A stretch of DNA of 49,307 bases from Dehalococcoidia bacterium. GTDB taxonomy: Bacteria > Chloroflexota > Dehalococcoidia > GIF9 > UBA5629. Positions 8,606 to 16,461 of this stretch are shown piece by piece (within the stretch, counting starts at the first letter, position 1; each line of letters starts with the position of its first letter). The position numbers and the translations under genes are program-made. The stretch lies in contig PLME01000010.1 in the NCBI GenBank assembly GCA_003142375.1, forward strand, positions 56,857-106,163, read 5' to 3'. The notes under the pieces were generated by a model, which was not told the DNA's origin, did not search any database, and was given only the letters and a program-made list of their open reading frames with translations.

Positions 8606-9421
8606 TTAGTTTCGCCCCATCATCCTGCCCATTAATCTCATCCTGTCGCTGCCATTTACCTGCTCTTCTCTGATAACACTCCCTGTAAGCGCAATGTAGG
8701 CCTCCTCCAATGTAGCTGTTTTCGTTTTTTCTTCCAGTTCGGCGGTGCTGCCGATAGCCACGATTCTTCCGTGGTCAATGATGGCTATCCGCTGGGCTAC
8801 TTTCTCCGCTTCTTCCATATAGTGCGTTGAAAAGAAAATAGTCATACCCTCCTTCTGGTTAATCTCCAATAAGTAGTTCCATATATGGTTTCTTGTTTGA
8901 GGGTCCAGCCCGAGAGTGGGCTCATCCAGGAATATGATCTTGGGATGATGCAGCAATCCCCTGGCCATTTCCAATCTGCGTTTCATACCGCCTGAAAAGG
9001 TTTTGACCATATCATTTTTACGGTCCCAGAGCTCTACAAAGCGCAGCAGCTCCTCTATCCTCTTCTTCCTGATATCTGCAGGTACCTTGAATAACACAGC
9101 ATGATACTGCAGGTTTTCCAGTGCGGTCATGTCGATATCCAGGCTGGGGTCCTGAAAGACTATGCCGAAGGACTTTCTTACGGCGTCTTTATTATTTTTG
9201 GGATCATGGCCGTTGATTGTCACGCTCCCACTTGTTGGCTCAAGCAAGGTGGTAAGCATTTTTATGGTAGTAGACTTGCCCGCTCCGTTGGGGCCTAAAA
9301 ATGCAAAGATTTCTCCTTTCTTAACGTCAAAAGAGATGTTGTCAACCGCCGCGAAATTCTTGAACCGCTTGGTCAGTCCTGAGATAGAAATAATATTTGT
9401 GTCCTTTACATTAGAAACCAT
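8606..9421 (-). CDS. ABC transporter ATP-binding protein (DrrA-like)
   Basis: A 271-residue ABC ATPase with Walker A GPNGAGKST, Q-loop region FGIVFQDPSLD, signature FSGGMKRR, Walker B IIFLDEPT and the switch histidine in FFSTHYMEE. It is the energising subunit of the ABC-2 exporter encoded next to it. The reading frame stays open 44 codons upstream of the chosen ATG, but that extension is the tail of a degraded IS3 transposase. The ATG at 9421 has a GGAGAG ribosome site and gives the normal DrrA-like N-terminus (ISISGLTKRFKNFAAV). The transposase scar sits directly upstream, so the native promoter may have been replaced. Confidence 0.92.
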   Translation of the reverse strand: MVSNVKDTNIISISGLTKRFKNFAAVDNISFDVKKGEIFAFLGPNGAGKSTTIKMLTTLLEPTSGSVTINGHDPKNNKDAVRKSFGIVFQDPSLDIDMTALENLQYHAVLFKVPADIRKKRIEELLRFVELWDRKNDMVKTFSGGMKRRLEMARGLLHHPKIIFLDEPTLGLDPQTRNHIWNYLLEINQKEGMTIFFSTHYMEEAEKVAQRIAIIDHGRIVAIGSTAELEEKTKTATLEEAYIALTGSVIREEQVNGSDRMRLMGRMMGRN

Positions 9422-9439
9422 GTATTTCTCTCCTTGTGT

Positions 9440-9724
9440 ATGTAAAATCCGACTGGACTGCACCCTTATGGCTGGACAGAACAGGTTAGGCTGATGAGTT
9501 TCCTCCTTCTTCTGCTGTTGCTGTACCAATGCTTGATACTTAACTGGTGGCAAGTAGCCAATTGATGAGTGAAGCCGTTTGAAATTATAAACCTGCTCGA
9601 TGAAATAGGGAAGCTATGATTGGACGTCGGCTAGATTTGTATACTGGAATAGATACACCTTCTCGTATTTTAGCGTTTTAAAGGAAGCTCTCAATCGTGG
9701 CACTATCGTAGGGATTGCTCCCTT
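9440..9724 (-). pseudogene. IS3-family transposase (orfB) C-terminal remnant
   Basis: Read on the minus strand, this stretch encodes pieces of an IS3-type DDE transposase end: LKTLKYEKVYLFQYTNL, then YFIEQVYNFKRLHSSIGY followed by LPPVKYQ. The last part corresponds to the family's common RLHSALGYLSP ending. The frame is broken near the DDE glutamate region (GSNPYDSATIESF is readable only with a shift near 9685), and there is an in-frame stop near 9615. Only about 90 codons remain, so the element is dead. The open tail runs into the ABC ATPase gene. It marks the left edge of the AT-rich tcmP island. This accounts for the roughly 310-base stretch without an intact gene. Confidence 0.8.
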
Positions 9725-9731
9725 AATAATA

Positions 9732-9935
9732 TTAATTTCTGATTTCTGCTACCGCAGACTCAATTGCACTAAACCAATCAATATAATCTGGTGCACGATT
9801 TTTTACCTTCGTAATTTGAGCCTTAGTCAGCTCAAGATCCATTTGCTCTGCGACCATTAAAATATCGTCATCATTCAAGCTATACCAGGGCTCAGGAGCA
9901 GTTATTGTCTTGTGTTTTACTTTTTTAACGGCCAT
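9732..9935 (-). CDS. Small hypothetical protein (67 aa)
   Basis: A 67-residue protein with a lysine-rich start (MAVKKVKHK) and a mostly acidic and helical remainder ending ESAVAEIRN. The ATG at 9935 follows a clear GAGGGAG site; the frame continues upstream but without support. No known domain is recognised. It lies between a transposase scar and the divergently oriented tcmP-like gene, separated from the latter by about 120 bases with shared promoter space. It might be a small regulator or companion of the tcmP module, but only position suggests that. Confidence 0.55.
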   Translation of the reverse strand: MAVKKVKHKTITAPEPWYSLNDDDILMVAEQMDLELTKAQITKVKNRAPDYIDWFSAIESAVAEIRN

Positions 9936-10019
9936 CTTCAATCTCCCTCTTTTACTAATGCTAGCAAATATATTATATCCTTGTTGTTTGTTGTGCACCT
10001 CAAGATACCACCACATAAC

Positions 10020-10048
10020 TTGATTATGAAATAGTACAAATGTATAAT
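10020..10048 (+). promoter_or_regulatory. Sigma70-type promoter of the tcmP-like gene
   Basis: TTGATT at 10020-10025 and TATAAT at 10043-10048, separated by 17 bases. The ATG of the tcmP-like gene begins seven bases after the -10 box, so transcription would start at or next to the start codon. No Shine-Dalgarno sequence is present. A leaderless transcript is likely. Confidence 0.7.
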
Positions 10049-10055
10049 TTTAGAG

Positions 10056-10880
10056 ATGAAGCTCGTATTCGATCAAATCGGATATTGGACTGAAATAAAA
10101 CACGCCATTATTAATGATTATGCTTCGGCATATTCCAGGATTCTTTCAACCCGCACAAATCCATCCTTTCATCATGTATATATTGACGCCTTTGCAGGTT
10201 CCGGAACGCACTTTTCAAAGGGCAAGCAGGAATTTGTACCCGGAAGCCCTATGATTGCTCTTTCAGTTAGTCCTCCATTTAAAGAGTATTACTTCATTGA
10301 TACTGACAGCGAAAAAATATCTGAGTTAAAAAAGAGCGTAGCAGGAAAACCCAATGTACATATCATTGAGGGTGATTGCAATGAAAAGTTACTCACTGAT
10401 GTATTTCCAAATATAAAATATGAGGATTTTAAGAGAGGCCTTTGCCTTCTCGATCCATATGGGCTACATCTAAATTGGGAGGTGATAAAAACGGCTGGTC
10501 GTATGAAAAGCATTGATATGTTTATTAATTTCCCAGTAGCAGATATTAATAGAAATGTTTTACGCCGAAATCCAGCCACTGTAGATCCAACCTCTATTCT
10601 TCGCATGAATGCTTTTTGGGGAAATGAATCATGGAGAGATATCTCTTTCAATATCATAGATATGTTTGGAGACAAACATAAATCAGACAACGAGACTATC
10701 GCCTCAGCGTTCGGAGATAGGTTGAATAAAGTAGCGGGATTTCAATATGTTTCAAGTCCCATGCCTATGCGTAACTCCAAAAACGCAGTAGTATATTATT
10801 TGTTCTTTGCTTCACAACAAAAAGTAGCTGATAATATTATTATTGATATTTTCGATAAATATAAAGACATGACGGGTTAG
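10056..10880 (+). CDS. tcmP: Three-Cys-motif partner protein, TcmP-like
   Basis: A 274-residue protein with a Rossmann, methyltransferase-like core: VYIDAFAGSGTHF near residues 41-53, FIDTDSEKISELKK, then IEGDCNEKLL and LLDPYGLHLNW. These match the TcmP family, named because its members sit beside a gene with a three-cysteine motif, as here: the DUF5131 gene starts two bases after the stop. The molecular function of the pair is not established; nucleic-acid modification has been a natural guess from the fold. Codon use is clearly more AT-rich than in mutL or the exporter genes, and a transposase scar lies nearby, so the module was probably acquired by transfer. No ribosome site precedes the ATG (see promoter). 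Confidence 0.8.
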   Translation: MKLVFDQIGYWTEIKHAIINDYASAYSRILSTRTNPSFHHVYIDAFAGSGTHFSKGKQEFVPGSPMIALSVSPPFKEYYFIDTDSEKISELKKSVAGKPNVHIIEGDCNEKLLTDVFPNIKYEDFKRGLCLLDPYGLHLNWEVIKTAGRMKSIDMFINFPVADINRNVLRRNPATVDPTSILRMNAFWGNESWRDISFNIIDMFGDKHKSDNETIASAFGDRLNKVAGFQYVSSPMPMRNSKNAVVYYLFFASQQKVADNIIIDIFDKYKDMTG

Positions 10881-10882
10881 CC

Positions 10883-11605
10883 ATGGCCTTATCTTCATCT
10901 ATTGAATGGACTGAATCCACCTGGAATCCGGTTACAGGGTGCACAAAAATAAGTCCCGGCTGTAAGAATTGTTATGCAGAGCGGATGGCCTTGCGTCTTC
11001 AAGCAATGGCCAATCCAAGTTACATAAACGGTTTTACTCCGACAATGCATTACAACCTGCTTCACTTACCTCTAAATTGGAAACGCCCCCAAATGATCTT
11101 TGTGAATTCTATGAGTGATCTTTTCCACGAGGCAGTTACTGACGATTTTATATTTAATATATTCGATACAATGAATAACGCTCGCTGGCACAATTTCCAA
11201 ATTCTCACGAAACGGACTGGGAGATTACTCAATTTAGCACCTAAGCTCCGATGGGCCAACAATATCTGGATGGGAGTTACAGTCGAATCAGCTGACTATA
11301 TATTTAGAATTGACCAGTTACGGGAGACCAACGCACAAATTAAATTTATTTCTTTTGAGCCCCTCCTAGGACCAATTCCCCAAATCAATTTAAACGGAGT
11401 GGATTGGGTTATAGTTGGTGGAGAATCCGGCCCTCAAGCCCGTCCGATCATTGACTCTTGGATAACCGGCATTCGTGACCTCTGTCAAGTGTCAGAAATC
11501 CCCTTCTTCTTTAAACAGTGGGGTGGGATCAATAAGAAAAGAGCTGGCCGCGAGCTTGAAGGCCGAACCTGGGACGAGATGCCACTACTGTACAGCCCTA
11601 CTTAA
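10883..11605 (+). CDS. DUF5131 / phage Gp37-Gp68 family three-Cys protein
   Basis: A 240-residue protein of the Gp37/Gp68 (DUF5131) family. The N-terminus has WTESTWNPVTGC followed by PGCKNCYAERM, giving Cys20, Cys27 and Cys30 in a CX6CX2C pattern. Later come FVNSMSDLFHE, FQILTKR, GVTVE, FEPLLGP, VIVGGESG and FFFKQWGG, all typical of the family. The three-cysteine arrangement and barrel-like repeats resemble radical-SAM proteins such as spore photoproduct lyase, so a [4Fe-4S] cluster is possible (inference). It is translationally close to tcmP and shares its low GC content. Function of the pair is unknown; homologues occur in phages. Confidence 0.85.
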   Translation: MALSSSIEWTESTWNPVTGCTKISPGCKNCYAERMALRLQAMANPSYINGFTPTMHYNLLHLPLNWKRPQMIFVNSMSDLFHEAVTDDFIFNIFDTMNNARWHNFQILTKRTGRLLNLAPKLRWANNIWMGVTVESADYIFRIDQLRETNAQIKFISFEPLLGPIPQINLNGVDWVIVGGESGPQARPIIDSWITGIRDLCQVSEIPFFFKQWGGINKKRAGRELEGRTWDEMPLLYSPT

Positions 11606-11635
11606 TTTGATACCATAATTGGACGCCTCAGATAA

Positions 11636-11644
11636 TGCTACAAT
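11636..11644 (+). promoter_or_regulatory. Extended -10 promoter before mutL
   Basis: TGCTACAAT is an extended -10 element (TGnTAnAAT) ending six bases before the mutL ATG. No convincing -35 box and no ribosome site are seen. This fits transcription starting at the start codon itself. Confidence 0.5.
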
Positions 11645-11650
11645 AACTTC

Positions 11651-13288
11651 ATGCCCATCAAAGTCCTGCCACCGGAGGTAGCCTCCAAAATCGCCGCCGG
11701 CGAGGTGATCGAGCGGCCCTCTTCAGTTGCCAAAGAACTGATCGAGAACTCCCTGGACGCGGGCGCCAGGGAAATCGTTATCGAAGCTCACAACGGCGGC
11801 GTCAGCTATCTGAGGGTTGCCGACAACGGCTATGGCCTTTCCGCTGCGGACGTAGAAGTCGCCATCAGACGGCATGCCACCAGCAAGATAACCAAACTGG
11901 AGGACCTGGAACATATCAGCACATTGGGATTCCGCGGCGAAGCCTTGCCCAGCATAGCTACTGTAGCTGAGGTCGAGATTCTGACCAGGGACATGGGCAG
12001 CAGCGCAGCCACTTACCTTCATCTTGAGAACGGTAAAATCATATCCAGGGAGAAGAAAAGCCGGCCGCAGGGAACATCCATAACAGTCCGCCACCTGTTC
12101 CGCAGCTTGCCGGTCAGGCTCAAGTTCCTGAAATCCTCCAATACCGAGTCCAGTCACATAGCCTCGCTGGTGAGCCAGTACGCACTGGCCTTCCCGGAGG
12201 TCAAATTCCAGCTCACCATAGACGGGCGCACCAGCCTTCAGACACCGGGTGACGGCGACCTTCGCACGGCAGTCTCAGCAGTCTACGGACTGGAGACCGC
12301 CCAAAAGATGCTGGAGGTCGAGGGCACCGACGGCTTCATGTATATTCAGGGGCTGGCCAGCCCCCCATCCGTGCAGCGCTCAAGCCGCAGCTATCTCAGC
12401 TTTTTTGTGAACAGGCGCTACGTGCGAAACAGCATACTGGCCAAGGCCGTTGAAACCGCCTTTGAGGGACTGCTGATGACCGGCCGGCACCCGGTAGTCA
12501 TTCTGAATGTAGCCATCCCTCCCGAAGAGGTGGATGTCAACGTGCATCCCAGCAAGCTGGAGGTCAAATTCCGCAATAACAGCGCTGTATTCACGGCAGC
12601 CTTAAAAATCCTCCGTGATACACTGGCAAAGTCACCGCTCCCGGGCGTGCGCTTGGAATCCGAAAACGCCGATGTCCAATCATTGTGGGAGCGCTTCCCG
12701 CATGCCGCTGCAACTTTGCCCTCACTCCAGACCCTGGGTCAACTGTCGGCCAGCTATATTCTGGCCGAGGGCGAGGGCGGCCTCTTCCTGATCGATCAGC
12801 ACGCCGCCCATGAGCGCATTTTATTTGATAAGATAGTGGCCCAGCGTGCCAAGAAGCAGCCCGATATACAGGGCATGCTGGAACCCCTTTCTGTTGAGCT
12901 TTCACCTTCGCAGGAATTAGCGATGAAGCATTACCAAGGGCTGTTGGCCGAATTCGGGTTCACTATTGAGCCGTTCGGCAGCAGGAACTACCTGGTCAGG
13001 GCGGTGCCCGCCATGCTGGACGGCAGCAACTTGGTCGAGACCTTAAAGGAACTTCTGGATGATATCGGGTCGGAGCAGGATGCAGGACAAAGGGAGCTGA
13101 AAGCCGCTCAGTCGCTGGCCTGCCACGGCGCCATCCGGGCGGGACAGCAATTGAACACGCAAGAGATGCAGAACCTGATCAGGCAGCTCGAGCACACCTC
13201 CCAGCCGCGCACCTGCCCGCACGGCCGGCCGACCATGATACATTTGAGCTCCCAGCAGCTTAAGAAAGAGTTCGGCAGGACGGGGTGA
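11651..13288 (+). CDS. mutL: DNA mismatch repair protein MutL
   Basis: A 545-residue MutL. The N-terminal GHKL ATPase has the SLDAGA and DNGYG motifs, followed by GFRGEALPSI and the VDVNVHPSKLEVKF strand. The C-terminal dimerisation/endonuclease domain carries DQHAAHERILFD (near-canonical DQHAX2EX4E with Asp at the last place), ACHGAIRAG and TCPHGRP, so it probably nicks DNA itself, as in bacteria without MutH. The linker is short. MutL couples MutS mismatch recognition to strand removal; mutS is not in the window. The start has no ribosome site but an extended -10 close by. It is convergent with the CoA-transferase gene, with a palindromic repeat between them. Confidence 0.96.
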   Translation: MPIKVLPPEVASKIAAGEVIERPSSVAKELIENSLDAGAREIVIEAHNGGVSYLRVADNGYGLSAADVEVAIRRHATSKITKLEDLEHISTLGFRGEALPSIATVAEVEILTRDMGSSAATYLHLENGKIISREKKSRPQGTSITVRHLFRSLPVRLKFLKSSNTESSHIASLVSQYALAFPEVKFQLTIDGRTSLQTPGDGDLRTAVSAVYGLETAQKMLEVEGTDGFMYIQGLASPPSVQRSSRSYLSFFVNRRYVRNSILAKAVETAFEGLLMTGRHPVVILNVAIPPEEVDVNVHPSKLEVKFRNNSAVFTAALKILRDTLAKSPLPGVRLESENADVQSLWERFPHAAATLPSLQTLGQLSASYILAEGEGGLFLIDQHAAHERILFDKIVAQRAKKQPDIQGMLEPLSVELSPSQELAMKHYQGLLAEFGFTIEPFGSRNYLVRAVPAMLDGSNLVETLKELLDDIGSEQDAGQRELKAAQSLACHGAIRAGQQLNTQEMQNLIRQLEHTSQPRTCPHGRPTMIHLSSQQLKKEFGRTG

Positions 13289-13299
13289 GAAAGTAAGAT

Positions 13300-13390
13300 G
13301 TCACTGCGAGGAGCGTGGCGACGTAGCAATCTAATGGAATTAGTTCACGCGCCTTCGATCAAAGGATTGCTTCGCTTTGCTCGCAATGAC
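13300..13390. repeat. Dispersed palindromic repeat (REP/MITE-like)
   Basis: The left arm GTCACTGCGAGGAGCG and the following ACGTAGCAATCT pair imperfectly with the right arm GGATTGCTTCG and GCTCGCAATGAC, about 35 bases apart, so the stretch can fold into one long hairpin. Arms reading as GTCATTGCGAG and GAAGCAATC are a familiar form of interspersed repeat in many environmental anaerobe genomes. It lies between the convergent ends of mutL and the CoA-transferase gene, where it may also act as a two-way terminator. No second copy was noticed in this window. Confidence 0.65.
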
Positions 13391-13443
13391 GTAAGACGTT
13401 GTACTGCTGCCGGTCGCCTTCGGCTCCCTCGCAATTACAGCAA

Positions 13444-15216
13444 CTATGCTTTGGTATAAAAGCCCTGCGGGTCAAAGAGCCGCAGTAGCATCTTCTCTTC
13501 ATAAGAAGGCAGGTCAATTTTCTTGAGCTGGGGCGCTACCTCCAGCTCCCAGCCAACCAGCCGCTTAATGCCCTTTATAGCCTCCTCCTCCCTGATAGCT
13601 GTGCCGTAGGGAATATATGAAGTCAGGGTCAGCGTATCACCGCCCTCCTGTTTCTCGAAAATGCCAACATCGGTTATGAGCGTTTTTACACGGGTGCCGG
13701 GAAAGGTGATGTAGGGCACCTGGTCAGGCAGGCGTTCTTTTCCCGAAGAAGCGAACACAATCGCTTCGTCGCAGGTGCTGGCCACGTCATTGGCGCCGCC
13801 CGAGCCGACTATGAAGAACACGTTGGGTATCTTGGTCGAGTTGCCGTTGCCGTATCTGTCCACCTGTGCCGCGCCGAGGACGCCCAGGCAGGAGCCGGCC
13901 GAGCCCCCCACCATTACCCCCAGCGCCGTCTCGATATTGGTCAGCATCTTGCACGATGGCAGGTTATCCATGCTGAAGACGGTGGGGTCGGAGGGCCTGG
14001 GCAAATAGCCGAACATGCCGATCTCGGCGATCAGTTCAACATCGTGTTTCTGTTCTTTCAGTTTGTAAGCGGCCAGCCAGGCGGCCAGGTTGGACACTCC
14101 CACACCCGCCAATATGGTCTTATATCCCTTTGACACGCACAGGTCGGCGATATACCTGCTGCCGGCGATTATCATCCTCTCGACCTGGTTGGATTCCTTG
14201 GGGAAATCAACCTGCGGGACCGCTGCCAGAGTCTCAACCACCCACGAATGGGGCTTGGCCTTGTCTTTAAGGTAGCGCAGCCTATCTTTGCCGATTTTGT
14301 CCAGGTATTGCTCGTGGCTGGGGCAATTAAGTATCCATTCCTGGATGAAGCTCAGGAACCTGCCCTCGTCCATGGAGGCATCGTGTATCAGGGTGGCGAA
14401 CTCATAATCATCGAAGTAGCCTTCCCACTGAGGAATGCCGCTGTTGGATAGGCCCCCCGGGTGAGCGCCGAAGGGCACCTCGCAGACGGCCCTGACCATG
14501 TATGAGGGGATGCGTACCAGGTGCGCATGGCTCCGTATATAATCCGTGGGCACTATGTGTTCCACGCTGACTATAACGCCTTCTCTGGACGCCCAGGCGC
14601 CGTAAGCATCGATACCCAGCGGATAGGGCAGGATGGTATTCCCGGCCCGGTCGGCCGCCAGGCCGTGGACCAGGGTTATGTCCGGCCGCAGTGCCCGTAG
14701 CAGCCCGGTCTTCTCCCCCGTCCCAAAGGGAGAATCGATCACACTGAAATTTTCTTTATTTTCTTCAGCCATACTGCTGCCGATGAGCGATCTGGTGGGT
14801 ATGAACTCCCATCCCATCGCCCCTGCCAGCAGCCGCTGGGTGAGGGTCAGCATGGTCCAATTCTCGAACTCGATGGCCCCGGATATGTAGGCTTTTTGTA
14901 CGTGTGGGTTGGGGCCGGGCGTTGGATATGAGTTGCCCAGGAAGCTGGTCACAGCCTTTTTAATCATCTCCCCCCGTATCAGCGCCAGCAGGTAGGAGGA
15001 TGTGGAAGGGCTGATCAGGGTGAAGTCGGGCCTTTTACCCCAGAACTCGCGGACAAGCTGAAAGAAAAGTGCCCCGCCTTTATTGGCGATATGTACAGAG
15101 GTGCCGGCGCGGACATGCTTCCTGATGGCCTCGGCCATCGTGCTGACCTTATCCTCCCCCTCTATAGGCGCAATATGGAATTTAGAGTCGATAAATGCTT
15201 TTAATTCATCTTCCAT
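13444..15216 (-). CDS. CoA-transferase family I, fused alpha-beta subunits
   Basis: A 590-residue protein with two CoA-transferase halves. The first (about residues 20-330) has a VHIANKGGALFFQLVREFWG start, GIDAYGAWASREGVI and VPFGAHPGG; the second (from about 340) has ILAGVGVSNLAAW and ELIAEIGMFGYLPRP followed by VGSGGANDVAS. It resembles glutaconate CoA-transferase-like enzymes, which move CoA between carboxylic acids. The subunits are more often separate genes. A fused form of unknown acid specificity is the safest reading. It is the last gene of the nuoE-nuoF-cooC-DUF3786 string (gap of about 18 bases), so it may link CoA-ester chemistry to the C1 locus (inference). Confidence 0.82.
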   Translation of the reverse strand: MEDELKAFIDSKFHIAPIEGEDKVSTMAEAIRKHVRAGTSVHIANKGGALFFQLVREFWGKRPDFTLISPSTSSYLLALIRGEMIKKAVTSFLGNSYPTPGPNPHVQKAYISGAIEFENWTMLTLTQRLLAGAMGWEFIPTRSLIGSSMAEENKENFSVIDSPFGTGEKTGLLRALRPDITLVHGLAADRAGNTILPYPLGIDAYGAWASREGVIVSVEHIVPTDYIRSHAHLVRIPSYMVRAVCEVPFGAHPGGLSNSGIPQWEGYFDDYEFATLIHDASMDEGRFLSFIQEWILNCPSHEQYLDKIGKDRLRYLKDKAKPHSWVVETLAAVPQVDFPKESNQVERMIIAGSRYIADLCVSKGYKTILAGVGVSNLAAWLAAYKLKEQKHDVELIAEIGMFGYLPRPSDPTVFSMDNLPSCKMLTNIETALGVMVGGSAGSCLGVLGAAQVDRYGNGNSTKIPNVFFIVGSGGANDVASTCDEAIVFASSGKERLPDQVPYITFPGTRVKTLITDVGIFEKQEGGDTLTLTSYIPYGTAIREEEAIKGIKRLVGWELEVAPQLKKIDLPSYEEKMLLRLFDPQGFYTKA

Positions 15217-15234
15217 ATCGCTTTCCCGGTCACA

Positions 15235-15636
15235 TTATACTTTATAACATACCTCCGGAAGCTTAACTCCCGGATTGCTCTCCCTTACGTAGCGTAATAG
15301 CTGGTTGGCTAGCGAAATAGTGATCGTGGCCAGCTCATCTCCTTTGATCATCCCGACCTTTTCACCGCTGTACAGGGCGCGCAGCCTGGCCGGGAACTCA
15401 TCATCAGCTTTATTAAAGGCAAAATTTACTATGACTCCGGGATACAGCTCTTTGCTTACCGCCCAGTCTTCGCCCAGTTCAAGTCTTTCGACCGCGCCGC
15501 CCAGGTATCGGGCCAGCGCCCCAATATCTTTGGCATACTCAAGCGCGGCGGCCCTCATTTTAAGGGCACCCTTTACCTGCAACTGGTGAGGGCTGACCTT
15601 GCCCTCGATATCGGCCAAGTTGAGTAATTTCCCCAC
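15235..15636 (-). CDS. DUF3786-like protein
   Basis: A 133-residue protein. The central stretch PGVIVNFAFNKADDEFPARLRALYS and the following DELATITISLANQLL look like DUF3786, a domain often encoded near corrinoid and acetyl-CoA synthase genes; function unknown. The start is uncertain. GTG at 15636 is used here, but the frame is open upstream through ERRERLLTKLEKR and into the end of the cooC-like gene, with no clear ribosome site. It lies between cooC and the CoA-transferase gene in one operon. No cysteines cluster as a metal site. Confidence 0.6.
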   Translation of the reverse strand: MGKLLNLADIEGKVSPHQLQVKGALKMRAAALEYAKDIGALARYLGGAVERLELGEDWAVSKELYPGVIVNFAFNKADDEFPARLRALYSGEKVGMIKGDELATITISLANQLLRYVRESNPGVKLPEVCYKV

Positions 15637-15694
15637 TCTTTTTTCCAGTTTAGTCAGCAGCCTTTCCCGTCTCTCCGGCGGAGCTGCGAGAATG

Positions 15695-16456
15695 TTAACG
15701 AATCCTGAGTTTGTAAAGTATCTCCTGCACCGCCCTGCGGAATGTGGAGTCCAGAGGCAGGAGCGTTAAGGGCTTCCCCTTAATATCCAGGTCTGCGATG
15801 GCGGGGTCCTCCGGGATAGTGGCGAAGAGCATCAGTCCCGATTTAGTGATCGCTTCTTTCATCTCAGGAGGCAAGCCGTTCCTGAGCCTGTTGACCACCA
15901 GCAGCACGCCGCCCTTGATATTGGTGCGTATTTCCCCGCTGAGCTCCTGCAGACGGATGCAGGTATTGAGGCCGCGCATGGTGGGATCGGTGACTGCCAG
16001 CAGGTAGTCTATATCCTGCGTGGTCTGACGGCTGATATGCTCCAGCCCGGCTTCGCAATCCATGATGACATAGTCATAGCTTTTTGCCAGCTTATCTATG
16101 GAGAAACGAATCATATGATTGGCAGCGCAGTAGCATCCCGGGCCTTCCGGCCGTCCCATGGCCAGCAGGTCGAACCGGCTGGTCTCTACCAGCGACTCAT
16201 GGATGCGGCTGTCCAGTATCTCCTGCTTGGAGACGGCCATAGTCAGGCGCCCGCCCTTGATCTCATCGGTCATCCTCTCGCGGGTCTTGCCTACGGTGCT
16301 CTGTAAGTCTACGCCCAGTGCGTCATTCAGGTTGGTGCTGGGATCGGCGTCCACCGCCAGCACGGCTCCCAGGTTGGATAAAAAATCGACCAGTATGGCC
16401 GATATTGCAGTCTTGCCCACGCCTCCCTTTCCGGCAACAGCAATGGTCACAGTCAT
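15695..16456 (-). CDS. cooC: CooC/AcsF-type nickel-insertion ATPase
   Basis: A 253-residue MinD/CooC-like P-loop ATPase. The deviant Walker A GKGGVGKT comes at residues 9-16, then AVDADPSTNL, the PEGPGCYCAANHM segment with the CxC pair used by CooC proteins, and MDCEAGLEHISR (Walker B region). CooC/AcsF proteins use ATP to help load nickel into CO dehydrogenase or acetyl-CoA synthase. Here the more plausible client is the intact AcsB A-cluster, because the CdhA-like protein lacks a recognisable C-cluster. It starts five bases after the nuoF-like stop, so the two are co-translated. Confidence 0.88.
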   Translation of the reverse strand: MTVTIAVAGKGGVGKTAISAILVDFLSNLGAVLAVDADPSTNLNDALGVDLQSTVGKTRERMTDEIKGGRLTMAVSKQEILDSRIHESLVETSRFDLLAMGRPEGPGCYCAANHMIRFSIDKLAKSYDYVIMDCEAGLEHISRQTTQDIDYLLAVTDPTMRGLNTCIRLQELSGEIRTNIKGGVLLVVNRLRNGLPPEMKEAITKSGLMLFATIPEDPAIADLDIKGKPLTLLPLDSTFRRAVQEILYKLRIR

Positions 16457-16461
16457 CTTAT

